64,000 nt of DNA from Paraspadella gotoi (lineage: Eukaryota; Chaetognatha). Numbering within the stretch: the stretch's first letter is position 1; each line of letters begins with the position of its first letter. Shown here one piece after another: positions 22,025-33,800 of the stretch. A program made the position numbers and the translations under genes. The notes under the pieces are model-generated. The model worked only from the letters and a program-made list of their open reading frames with translations, had not been told where the DNA came from and did no database searches. The stretch lies in NCBI GenBank assembly GCA_051294375.1, contig CM119269.1, forward strand, positions 7,545,446 to 7,609,445. Reading direction: 5' to 3'.

Positions 22025-23618
22025 CTAATCAGCGGAGGGCATGCACTTGAGAACTTGAAAAGCCTCCCGTTCGAGTTTCTCGCGGTGATCGGGATGTGCG
22101 ATGCGGATGAGATGATGAGCGCGTTGGCGGTAATTCTTGCCGAACAAAAAGGCGACACCGTATTCGGTGACGACGTAGTGGACGTGGGCTCGCGTGGTGA
22201 CGACGCCGGCGCCCGGCTTCAATGCCGGAACAATCTTCGACTCTCCCTTGTTGGTCGTGGAGCGCAGGGCGATGATGGGCTTCCCCTTTCCGTCGCTGCA
22301 GAGCGACGCCCCCCGGATGAAGTCGATCTGGCCGCCGATGCCAGAGTAGATCTTGTGGCCGATGGAGTCAGCGCAGACTTGGCCCGAGAGGTCGATCTCG
22401 ATGCAAGAGTTGATAGCCGTAACTTTCGGGTTCTGATAAATTTAATAATTTAATAATTCGTATTCGTCTGGTTAATGTTAACTACAATTGCAGCTTGTAA
22501 AATTAAATATATACAAAGTTACTGAATTTTTTAAAATTTCATACTTAAAGAAAAATAAAGTGAAATAAAATAAAATTTAGCCATAAAATGTACAACTGCT
22601 CAAAGCTTGAATGTTTTCAAAGCACCTGCATTATGACCGACGTATGGTTGACGAAATTGCATCTCTTGAAGACGACAAACGGGTTGTCATTGAGGAAGTC
22701 AAAAAGTCTTTGCGTCCCCACGCAAAAGGAGGAGACGATTTTGCCGGGTGAGATTGCCTTGTGAACGTTGGTGATGCATCCTTTCTCTGCCAGATCAACA
22801 ACCCGGTCAGAGAACATCTCCGTGTGAATACCCAAATCCTTGTGACCCGAGAGTTGAGTCAGAGCGGCGTCGGGAATCGCGCCGATACCCATCTGCAACG
22901 TGGCGCCGTTCTCCACGAGATCGTTGGCGATGTGGCGCCCGATGGCGTTGTCGGCCGGCGTCAACTCGGGTATCTTCATTTGCGGCATGGGGGCGTCGTG
23001 ATGGACAAGGGCGTCGATGTGAGAGATGTGGATGAAGCCGTCGCCGAAGGTTCTAGGGAGATTCTTGTTGACTTGAGCGATGATGTATCGAGACTTTTTG
23101 AGAGCGGAACGAGTGATGTCGATGCTGGAGCCGAGGCTGCAGTAACCGTGAGCGTCGGGAGGGGTGACGGAAATGAGAGCAACGTCGGGCTCGACCAGCC
23201 CGCGCTGGAACAGAAGTGGAATCTCCGAGAGAAAGATGGGAACGGCGTCCGCACGACCCTCGTTGACGGCGCGTCGCGCGTTGGAGGCCGTGAAGTAACT
23301 CTGGGCGCGGAAGATGCCGTCGCATTCTGGGTCCATGTAACGACCCGGACCCTCGGTGTGAATGTGACACACTTTCACATTCTTGAGTTCTTTGGCTTTA
23401 CCGTGGTCCGCCATCGCGTTGGCGAGGTGGTTCGGGGTCGCGGAAGTTCCGTGCAGGAAGACAACGTCGTTACTGGCGATTTTGGCGACGGCCTCTTCAG
23501 CGCTCATAACTGAGGGCATCTTGTTGGCGATAGGATGGAATGGCTCGGCCGTGTCGCTCCAGAAAGTCCGGGCGACGCATCGTCCTAGCAACAGACTTTG
23601 CACGCGTCTTGAGAACAT
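22025..23618 (-). CDS. mitochondrial acetyl-CoA hydrolase / 4-hydroxybutyrate CoA-transferase family protein
   Basis: Two exons (23618-22626 and 22432-22025) give 466 residues. The family moves CoA between acetate, butyrate, succinate or 4-hydroxybutyrate, or hydrolyses acetyl-CoA, through a glutamyl-CoA thioester. Visible landmarks are VVFLHGTSATPNHL (CoA-binding start), HIHTEGPGRYMDPE, GLVEPDVALISVTPPDAHGYCSLG, LQMGIGAIPDAAL, the segment NSCIEIDLSGQV whose glutamate is the expected nucleophile, SGIGGQIDFIRGASLC, and the C-terminal HVHYVVTEYGVAFLFGK with RIAHPDHRE. The N-terminal 25 residues (MFSRRVQSLLLGRCVARTFW) are basic and hydrophobic, fitting a mitochondrial transit peptide. The gene is notably intron-poor for this region, with one intron. 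The exact substrate cannot be read from sequence. Confidence 0.92.
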
Positions 23619-24148
23619 TTTTGAGAATTTCTTCCTGTAAGTACTACAAAAACAACAATTGATAATGGAGATGGTTATTTAAAAAGCAAAATAGGTGAAA
23701 AACGAAATTAGAAAAGAAGCCATGCAAGAATCCGGTAGCCGGTTACAAGCGAATCATGCTCATAGTTAACGATTTTGAGGACCTATCACTTGCTGGAAAA
23801 TAATTTCAAGGACAATTTTAGTATTAAAATCGTAAAAGTAGTAAAACCAGCCTTTTTTATCTAACGAAATCGATAAACTTGAATTAATACGGATACATCC
23901 TTCGCAACGTGCTTTTATGGTAAGTCATTTTTGGCTTTCGGGAGAATATCCAGCGGCGGCGGAGAAAACGGCTGCTGCGACTGCGCTGTTCTACGGAAGA
24001 AAACCTACAGCGTTTAAGCTATAAAATAGAATGGAATTAATGGCAATTGTCAAGAATATTGTTTTGGTAAGAGTATGAATTAGTGTCTCGCAGCCTAAAC
24101 AACTGCAGCAGAGGTGGAACCTTCTGTTAACAATATAATTATCAACAG
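23619..24148. promoter_or_regulatory. divergent promoter region at the strand switch
   Basis: About 0.5 kb separates the first minus-strand ATG on the left from the first plausible plus-strand exon on the right. It is the point where transcription direction changes for the whole window. Short open stretches near 23950-24010 (GCGGCGGCGGAG... rich in GC) may be a 5' exon of the gene to the right, but I could not connect them by phase. No TATA box is obvious. Confidence 0.45.
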
Positions 24149-24706
24149 CATCGGAAAGCTAAACAATCGACGGTATATGCGGCAGCAGCCGCAGAAAATA
24201 ATTCAGCCTCGGCAGCTGTTCCACGCGCTGCAGCTCCGGAGTTTTTCCAGAGAAGTGGAGGAGGAGGAGGAGGAGTAGAAGGAGGCGGGCCAGCCTCGCC
24301 TGGTTGGCTTCCGCCTGTCTCCTTTACTTCGCCTGGGCTTGATACTCTATTCACATTTATTCGTGACGTGATTACGCCAGAGTTGTCGAATATTTCTTCA
24401 ACGAGTGGCAATTATGACAAATAGGGAACTATCAATGATCAATCATTGTCTGAAAATATGCTTCGTCGAACAACGCAATAAGCATTGTTGCAGTCAATAG
24501 TATCAGCCTGGGACGCTGATGCAGCCCTCCACATTCGTAAAATTGGTCTGGCACTGGCAAGGCAAACTGGACGCGAAGGAGGCGAAACAGTTCATCTCTT
24601 CCAGTGCCTCGGAATTTTATTGATGAAGGGAAACGCCGCCCTCCTTCTCAGCCGCAATCCCTCTCACCCGACTGCAGATGTTGATGGCGACGTCGATCAT
24701 GAATGA
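24149..24706 (+). CDS. two probable exons of an unrecognised Ala/Gly/Pro-rich protein
   Basis: An open segment from an acceptor-like site (ATTATCAACAG|) at 24149 encodes a low-complexity stretch (STVYAAAAAENNSASAAV, a run of six glycines, then PPVSFTSPGLDTLFTFIRD). A donor-like GAC|G**T**GATT at 24367/24368 would join in phase 0 to a second exon, 24494-24706, which follows a good acceptor (TTGTTGCAG|). That exon reads SIVSAWDADAALHIRKIGLA, then LARQTGREGGETVHLFQCLG, and ends VDGDVDHE before a TGA. It looks like the C-terminal helical part of a real protein. The 5' exon(s) with the start codon are not identified. I do not recognise the family. The first segment is also open on the minus strand, so only the second exon is well supported. 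Confidence 0.45.
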
Positions 24707-24787
24707 CTCCTGAAATGACTCATTATCTCTCCATCTCAACATCTGTTAGAATTTTTCTGTGATAGTCAATTCTGTGATTCTCCGTAT

Positions 24788-24809
24788 TTTTTTTTTTTTT
24801 TTTTTTTTT
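24788..24809. repeat. poly(T) run upstream of RAB4
   Basis: An uninterrupted run of about 22 T lies between the unrecognised gene and RAB4. It is a simple homopolymer. Confidence 0.9.
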
Positions 24810-25067
24810 GGATGCCCTTTTGGACGACCAGTCTACCTCATTTGTTTTGTTGTCTCTTTTTCTTTTCAGAAAAAAAAAATCAGTATTAATCTATATTTAA
24901 TCCTCTGAAATTTAGCACCCTTTCGTTTAAAGTGACTAACGTCCTCGAATTAATGTTCTTTGTCAGTAATGTTACGCTTATTGATTTAATTTTTTTCCTA
25001 AAATGCTTTTGATTGATTTAACTAGTAGAATTGCAGGCACCCAGAATTTGGACTTAAATATTGAACA

Positions 25068-25986
<919 letters not shown>

Positions 25987-27397
25987 TCTGGACGAAGGGC
26001 GGAACGCGTCGTCGCTCGTCGGATGCGTCGGCGGCGAAGAATGGCCACTTATTTCCCTCTCCCCCTCTCTACACTTTTTACGTTCGAATACTATTGCTTC
26101 GAGGTTTTTGCTATTGTCGCTTTTATTTAGATTCCACTCTGTTCTCAAAAAATTGTGTTACTTTCCACGCCGCGGCGAGACAAATGGACAGTTATTTTAA
26201 CGCCGAATTATTAGCTAATTAGCCGTTGATTTCAAAAGAATGAGTGGTCGTCAGTCCATAGAGGTTTCGCATTTAGTTGGATAATTTCACTTCAAAATGG
26301 AAACGAACCAGGAAGGAAAATGTTCCCATACTTTTGTCTAAATTCTAAGAGAATTCTTGACGTTGTTGATGACAAACAACCAGTCGTTGATCTCACAAGC
26401 AGAAACTTGAGCTGTTCTGGACAATGTGTCGGATTTGCAAAAAAAAAAAAAAAAAAAAGATAAACGACTAAAGAAAATATTACCGATCGGGGTTATACAC
26501 CTTAAATGATTAATTCGCCATAGTAACCCTTGTGCTTTGTAATTTTAAGGGATGTGAATTTTGCAAAGAAATTATACCTGCCTAATGATTTTTACGAATC
26601 CGACCTGAAACTTCGACTTGGTATCGAAGCTTGTTTTCTTCAAGTGTTCCTTTGTTTATGGTGACTTTTTTCAATTTCCCTTGGATAGCCTCGGCGAAGG
26701 TACTTTGATTTGAAAAATATGTCTCGAACATGTGCCAATTGTATTGAAATTGTACACTTTTATTATTAATTCCTCCTTCATAATCTTATCATTGCCTAAT
26801 TTAATGTTTCATTTTTCATTTTAAGATAGTAGGATATAACTTTGAAATTCATGCGATTAAAATTGATCACTAGCGTAATAACGACGGTTTTTCATCACTC
26901 TTTACCATTTTGGTCGCAGTCGACCTTAAATGTTTTTACCAAAGACGTAATCTTCAATCTTCCTCCTAAACTTTTGACTTATCGGCGAATTGTGACAATT
27001 CGATCCCTGATGATTATATAATTTATGAAATTGGTACAACCAATAAGAAAATTATCTATTCATTTAATAAATAAGCTATCTTGCCCCTGACTTTGGATAG
27101 GCTTTGGTGGTTTAAGGCCTCCGTCATTTTTACAAGATAATGACATAGCAAGCTTTCAATCAAGATTCTCTCACAGTCTCGTTTATTCACTCACATTATA
27201 TTTCGACTTCGAAGTTAAGACTAGTTCACCGGTTATAAAATTATTTTATTAAATCATCTCCTCTAGGTCCAATCTCACAATATGGCTCTATTTTAAAACA
27301 AAACGCACTCCTTACTAAAAAAAAATGGATCTCACGACTGAATCGTTAAGTTTAACATCGACACGTACTAGTTGGAGTGAGTAAGTTTACACACATT
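25987..27397. other. RAB4 3' UTR and spacer before the bZIP gene
   Basis: This 1.4 kb is AT-rich and without exons. A run of about 18 A lies at 26441-26458. A 24-nt phrase beginning TTTATGAAATTGG at about 27022-27045 recurs exactly at about 29821-29844, downstream of NDUFAF1, so a short dispersed repeat lies here. Confidence 0.6.
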
Positions 27398-27784
27398 ATG
27401 AAGCGCTTCCGCGAGCCCGACGCCCACGACGGGGATTCCTCGTCGCCCCCTCCGCCGCCGCCGCCGCCGCCTGGCTTCGCCCGCGACTCTGAATCTGATC
27501 CTTGTTGCGACGGATCGTCGTCGTCAGCCGAGGATCCCAACGACTCGGAATACAAGAAGAAGCGGGAGAGAAACAACGAGGCTGTCCGCAAATCTCGGGA
27601 GCGTTCCAAGAGTCGGATGATGGAGACGGCCAGGAGGGTCGAGGATCTCAAACAGGAGAACGAAGTGCTCGAACAGCGCGTCAAGACACTGACCAGGGAA
27701 CTCTCGGTCCTCAAGGACATGTTCGTCAAGCAAACGGTTCCCGAGAATGAGCGGGATGATCCGATCACCGCCATGCAGGAGTAG
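27398..27784 (+). CDS. C/EBP-gamma-like bZIP transcription factor (single exon)
   Basis: An intronless frame of 128 residues runs from the ATG at 27398. It has an acidic, Pro-rich N-terminus with nine consecutive prolines (about residues 20-28) and a Ser/Asp cluster, then a bZIP domain at about residues 50-115. The basic region reads YKKKRERNNEAVRKSRERSK with the N..A..SR core that contacts DNA, and heptad leucines follow (VEDLKQENEVLEQRVKTLTR, then ELSVLKDMF). The RERNN/AVRKSR pattern and the ELSVLKD.F end are typical of C/EBP proteins, and C/EBP-gamma is the closest by its lack of a long activation domain. Absence of introns is also usual for C/EBP genes. The protein should dimerise and bind CCAAT-type sites in the nucleus. 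Confidence 0.88.
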   Translation: MKRFREPDAHDGDSSSPPPPPPPPPGFARDSESDPCCDGSSSSAEDPNDSEYKKKRERNNEAVRKSRERSKSRMMETARRVEDLKQENEVLEQRVKTLTRELSVLKDMFVKQTVPENERDDPITAMQE

Positions 27785-28018
27785 ACGCTCGCCATTTATA
27801 GCTAAAGGTGGCGGGATATTCGTTTTTACATTTTAAACCTTTGTCATCTTCCCAAATTTGTAGTAGCTTTTTATTCCGAACGTACGTTTCTTTCCAAATA
27901 ATTTCTGCTTTTTGTATTACGGTTCATCGCTTATCGTCATGTTTTTTTACGTGAAAAGCATATTTCATGATCTAGTCATCTTTATGACGCGTCGTTTGTA
28001 GGACCTCATGCTCGTGTC

Positions 28019-29566
28019 ATGACCTTAGTGTTGATATCCGCCTCTTTAGCGAAAAACTTGATTCGAAGTACGAACATAGTTTCGGCAACAACGTCCTCGT
28101 CGAAAAAGATCGTAAGGCCACCGGGGGTTAGAATATTTCAGGTGGGTTATTTCGACAGATTTAAAAATGGTGATGTTCACTGCTCAGCACGTTGTAATAT
28201 GTATTTTCGCTATCAGCCTCGCCGTTGGTTTTATCAACCCGATCGGCATGGATGCGGTTACGAAACTAAAAAACCTAAAACGGAGTTGGAGTGGCTTAAA
28301 TACGTTTATAAGAATATACGTGAAGGCTTCCAACATATTACCGGGGAGTTCAAATTATGGGCGGAGGTTGGTTCTCTTTTACCTTTCTAAGCTAAGATAA
28401 TGAACCGTAAAAACTTTTGTTATTTTGTTATTTCTTTTTATAAATATTAATTAATACGTACCCATTTAGGAGATGAAGGTTGGCCTTCGCGTCGACCGAC
28501 AGTGGTACTTTGAAGACGGGACATTTCACAAAGAGTTCGAGTTTCGCGGGGAGGAGTGCCTCAAAAATTGGACGGTGTCAACAGACCGTGACTGGGGCGA
28601 GGGCTTTTCTAAAGCCGAGCTCACTGTTTCCAAGCAAAACATGGCCTTGTTCCGCGGGAATCTTTGCTGCGACGTTCCAGACAAGGGTACGCCGACAAGG
28701 ATATCCGTTGCTATTCTTGAAGAATTGTTTGTTGTAATCTTTTCATTGTTGTTCGTCCATGTTTGTCCAGGAGTGGTGGGCCGCGCCGGCTACGCCAACA
28801 TGAAGAGCATCAAGAAAACAAAATCCTTTCAACGTGACGACAGATTTCGATGGGAACCCTACACTCACCTCATTGGAAGAGTAAGGGGAGATGGGAGGTG
28901 AGTTCCATGTGAAGCCCCGCTGCGCGTTACTAGCCGAGCTGGTAATTATCCTCGCCCTTATTACATTCCCATACAATTTTTTTCTTTCTGTTCAGATCCT
29001 ATGTTTTGTGCTTATACGTCGATGGCGACATCGATGTCTCGTGGAATGATACTTATCATTATTTTCTCCACACTCGTGGTGGTCCGTATTGGCAGTATGT
29101 GAAGGTAAGTTTCAGGTATATTGAAACAGTTCATACAACTGTGTATAATACGTATATCGCAACATTCAAGACTGCGACTACATGTTGTTAATACCCGTTG
29201 ATGTTTTCCTTCCAGATTCCGTTTTCTCGTTTTTTTTTGGGTTATCAAGGATCGATTCAGGATCGACAGGAACCAATTCATAAGTACATTAGACCCTTGA
29301 GCCTTAACCTTTCGTTTTTTAAGGAAAATAATCTTGTGAAACACAATTTTTATCGGCAGAGGTTATGTATCGGCCATTGGTATCACCGTGATGGACACTT
29401 ACGAAGGTCCCTTCCAGCTGGAGATCGACTATCTCGGGGTCTTAAAACAGGACGCCCACAAGGACACCTTCGTTTACGAACAATACACTATGCCGGGTTT
29501 CGGCCTTTGATCCCTCAGATCGGGGAGGCAGCTATTAAAAGGGTTTTTGTTTGTTCAACTTTGTAA
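28019..29566 (+). CDS. NDUFAF1: complex I assembly factor NDUFAF1 (CIA30 domain)
   Basis: Six exons (28019-28366, 28470-28686, 28771-28897, 28996-29104, 29216-29283, 29360-29566) join in phase. The protein belongs to the mitochondrial complex that assembles the membrane arm of respiratory complex I. The CIA30 domain is clear: FEFRGEECLKNWTVSTDRDW, GNLCCDVPDKG, RVRGDGRSYVLCLYV, SWNDTYHYFLHTRGGPYWQY, IPFSRFFLGYQGSIQD, and AIGITVMDTYEGPFQLEIDY. The first 25 residues (MTLVLISASLAKNLIRSTNI) suit a mitochondrial transit peptide. Exon 1 also has a second open frame starting at 28167 that reads like a signal peptide, but it does not join the CIA30 frame at the normal donor. The C-terminus is uncertain: the TAA at 29564-29566 overlaps a strong donor (GTAAGTGT) and a further exon may follow an acceptor near 29599. 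Confidence 0.9.
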
Positions 29567-30868
29567 GTGTGTGTCCGAGCCTTTTCTCTTTATATTAGGA
29601 TTCATTCGAGGATGTTGTTACGATTAAGACCGCGTTTGAAGAAAATAGTTATAAAATACTTTAAATAAATAAAAAGATGACGGAAACTGAGCGCGAGCAA
29701 GAGAAACACTCAAATTTTTTTTTTACGCCGTCTGTAGTCGCTCAAACTTTATACCGACTGTGGGGAAGTTTGCCGAAGTAAAAAAAGAACAGCTGGGAAT
29801 TGGGTGTGGAAGTTACATGTTTTATGAAATTGGTACAACCAATATAGAAATATATCATTGTGTATCCAGCTATGAGTATGAAAAACAAACCATTTTTTTT
29901 ATCTCGCCAGACGGGCGAATGCTCGACATGGGCGAGATGTTAATTTGTTTCGGCTTCTTTTGACCGTAGTCGTCATTGTCATCATTGTTACGCTGTTTTA
30001 ACATTGAAAATAGCTCAAGTGTGTAACCCTAGGAAGTTATTGAGATCTTTTAAATTGTTATATTCCATATTCCTACATTCATTTGTTTATTTTATTTACA
30101 AAATAATTTTTATATATATAGACGAGTTCAGTTCTGCAGCGGTTGTCCAGTTTCTTTTTATTTCTTTCTTTTTCTCTTTTTCTTTCTTTTAATTTTGTCA
30201 CTCTTTTTTCCGTTGCAGCTTCTTCTGATTTGTTTAAAAACGATTTCGCAGCTGTCCAGTGTCCAGCTTCTTTCTCTTTTTTTCTATCTTTCTCATACAC
30301 GCATTTGTTTTTAGTTATAATGAATGATACATCATATCAATAAATGACAATCATCGCGTCAATGAATGATTATCATCGCATCCATCATTTGGTTATTATC
30401 GCATCAATCGTTGGTTATCATCGTATCAATATTTGGTTATCATCGTATCAATATTTGGGTATCATCGCATCAATAATCAATTACATCAATCAATCAATTA
30501 TTATTACATCAATCAATCAATTATTATTACATCAATCAATCAATTATTATTACATTAATAATCACATCAATCATTCATTTTTTTAAAATTAATTTTCTTT
30601 GATAGTAACGTCTGGCGAGATCACTATACTTTTTTTGGGGTTTTGTTTTTCAATCCTTGAAATTCAAAAAGATTTATGCTTATAAATTTTTAACTTATTT
30701 TTATTAACATTACGATTTAATTTATATAGTTATTCTTTGTTACAGTATTTTGTTTGTTCTTTGTTCTTTTTAATTTACTCGTGAAGACTTCTTGTTAGCG
30801 CGAATCATCCAAGCGCACCTCATGGAACATTTTTCACCCGGACGGAAAGTCTTTTCTGCTTTGGTGAA
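29567..30868. other. AT-rich spacer with tandem repeats and pyrimidine tracts
   Basis: This 1.3 kb lies between NDUFAF1 and the FLASH-like gene. It contains a dispersed-repeat phrase at 29821-29844 (also at 27022-27045), long CT/T-rich tracts at about 30150-30190 and 30270-30295 that follow two CTGTCCAG/TTGTCCAG phrases, and the tandem array at 30341-30585. An open frame of 67 codons at 29760-29963 has no features of a gene. Confidence 0.6.
30341..30585. repeat. compound tandem repeat (ATCA-rich)
   Basis: The left half repeats a unit of about 23-29 nt built from ATTTGGTTATCATCG followed by (C/T)ATCAAT; the right half repeats CAATCAATTATTATTACAT about three times. Both halves share ATCAAT. 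It is a degenerate minisatellite with no coding role. Confidence 0.9.
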
Positions 30869-33800
30869 ATGATGGACGAGGACAAAGTCGCGGATAAGGC
30901 GCCGCCGCCGCCTCGAAACCAATGTGCTTCGCCCGTCGAAGACCTGTACGCCGACTTGCTCATCGAAGACGCCGAGACGAAACGCACCGTGGAGTCAACG
31001 GCGTTAGTGGACGACTTACTGAGAAGAGAGAATGAGAGTTTGAAGGGTAAGGTTTTTGGGGTTCTCCTTTTAGGAATAGTTTATTAGTCATTAGTCTATT
31101 TCACGTCGTGAGATTATATTCCTCATCATTGCAGCGTCAAACGCCTCCTTAATATCACGTCTCGAGGCGGCCGAGGCAGCCATGGCAGCTTCGACCGCGG
31201 CGTCGGCCAAGTCGGACGCCGCCTGCGCCGCGTTCCAGGAGCGGTTTCGCGCCTTCCGCAGCACCGCCGCCGCGGAGTTGAAGAAAAAAGACTTTGAGAT
31301 TCGAGTTTTGAAGATAAAGATCGGAGAAGCCGAAGCTGCGCGTTCGGCGGGGCGTTGTTGCGACCGAAGGAATGGAACGGCGAGGAAAGAGGTCACTGTT
31401 CGTCATGCGAAATTATTTAGTTCAATTTATCTTTAAATTAATCGCCATTTTCAACCTAGGTCGAAAATGATTCTGGTCTAGAATCGTCGTCTCCATATGA
31501 CCACGAGAGAAAGGCGCTGGGGAAAAGGTTTGTCGGCTAAAATTGAGGAAATGCGATGTTTTTAGTCTTTCAATTATATTGAGGCGGTGTGAATATACCG
31601 CCACAATATCTTGTTTACAGGTCTTCCTCCGTGTCTGTCAACTTAGAGGAACCTTCGGAGAAAAAACGGCGTTTTTCCGGATCAGATACGACGGCGAATA
31701 AGGTTTCTTCTTAAAGTTTTCAATTTTAATTTATAAACGCTCCACCACTAAGCGAATCCCAAAGAGCCTACATTTTTTTACATTGTCACTTTCGGCGTCC
31801 GATTCCAGCTGCCCGGTCGAATTCATTTGCCCGACGACGACCTATCCCGTTTTTCGTCCTCGCTCCCTCGACTGTTCGACTCTTCTCGCGCCGGGACGCA
31901 TGGCGCCTCTCACCGGAAACCCGTCGCCACGTCGGAAAAAAAGTTTATATTGCCATCGAACCGTGACCCGTGTGTTCAAGCGTCGCCATTTGCGACGGAA
32001 GAAACCGACGCTACGTTTGTTTCAACGAAGGATAGGAGCGATGTTTCGAGCTCACGCGCCATTGGAGATGCGACTAATTCCGCAACTCGAGCCGATCCAG
32101 AGACGAACAAGGAGACGAAGGCCAAACCGGAATCCGCTACTCGAAAAACAATCATCACTGCCCCTCGGAGAGAATCGCCTAGGAAAAAGGCGTCAAAAGC
32201 GATCGAAATCAATCAAGAAAAGACGAAACCGAAACCCGCGAAAAAGTCAAAAGATGATGATCGTAAAAGCGACAAGTCAAAAACGAGTTTAAGAAACGAA
32301 GGCGGCCAAACGACGTCGACGTCAGTTGCAAAGTCTTGTGTCGCGAAGAGTGATGATGACGACCTCGGCCGTGATAAAAAACGTAGTCATAGGTTAGTAA
32401 GGTTGGTGTGTCTGTCGGTTCATAGTATAATTAAATGTGTTTTAAATTTATCATATTAATTAAAAATTCCTAACGTACCTGCAGCTCAAAGCGACGCGAA
32501 TCTTCTCATTCCCCCCGATCTTCATTAACGCGACGAAAGGGCTCGACGTCCAGTGCCCAATCCGACGAAAGATGCAGCGAAGAGCGTAAGACAAAACGGA
32601 GGGAGGAACGCAGCCCCACGCCCCGCGGGGGCCTCGCCTCTCTGGAACGCGAGAGAAAGAGAGACGTTGACGAAAGGTTGAAGCGACTCGCCGAGATGTC
32701 TATTTCAAAGACGAGAAGGAATAGCGACGGAAAAGAGGGAGGAGGGAAAGAAAACATAAGCGAAGCGAGGAAACGGAAAATAAATGAAAAGAGCGAAGAT
32801 CGGTCTCGAAGGGAAAGAGAATTAGGTGGAGGGGAGAGAGAGTCGAGAACGGGGAAGAAAAGAGAGAAGGATGATTGGATAAAGGATGTAAAAGAGAGAA
32901 AGAAAGATGGGAGATCGAGAGATAGGAAGGAAGAAGAAACACTAAGAGAGAAAGACAGGAAAGTAGAGGGAGATAGGAAGGAAGATAAAAAAATAACCAT
33001 GATAAAGACACAAGGGAAAACAATGGAGAGAGATGGGCAGGAAGATGATAAGACCGTGAGAGAGAAAGATGGTAAAACAAAGAGAGATAGAAAGGAAGAT
33101 GAAACGATAACCGTGAGAGAGAAAGATAACAAAACAAAGGAGAGAGATAGAAAGGAGAAAGCGAGAGAAGATGAACCTAATGGGAATATTGCGCGGCTCA
33201 AATGGGAAAGGGGAAGCGAGGGTAAGTTCGAACCCGAAGAGAAGGAGCGAAGGTCGAGCCGAAAGGAGAGCCACGGAGACCTCTGGGATTCTTTCCTGCA
33301 AAGACCCGATCATAGAGAAAGGCGAAAAGCCTCTTCCGGATCGAATGGCCCGGGCCAGGGCTTAGTACAAGCGGCGGAAGAGATTCCCTCGGGAACGGAG
33401 AGATCCGCCTCGCGTTCCAAATCCGCCTCAGTGACAGATCTTCGAGAAAAATTGAGAAAGCATAAAATAGAAACGGAAAAACCGAAGGAGAAACCAAAGA
33501 AGAGGATCCCATCGGAGGAACTCGAGGAGGGCGAAGTCGAGAGCGACGATGACGACGATGTCGAAAATCAAAAACAAGATGGACTTCCCTCCCGATACGA
33601 GGCGCCGACGATGAAGTCTTGCTTCGGTTCGGACTCTGAGGTCGACGACGACGAAGATGACGACGACATCGAGGATAGATTGCAAATGAACATTACGAGT
33701 CCTTCGTTTTACATCATCGAAGAGGAGTCGAGAATCGGGTACAAAGATGCTTCAGAAGGTCGAGGACGAGAGGAGAAAATTAGCGCCGAAAATGATGGCG

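Noticed and set aside
22761-23513. Plus-strand ORF of 250 codons
   Set aside because: It is antisense to the well-supported CoA-transferase exon; composition (Val/Asp/Gly/Arg) is typical of an antisense shadow.
29760-29963. 67-codon plus-strand ORF after NDUFAF1
   Set aside because: It contains the dispersed 24-nt repeat, has a GTG start only and no supporting splice signals.
32506-33201. Minus-strand Ser/Leu/Phe-rich ORF of 231 codons
   Set aside because: Antisense of the Lys/Glu/Arg-rich exon 6 of the FLASH-like gene.
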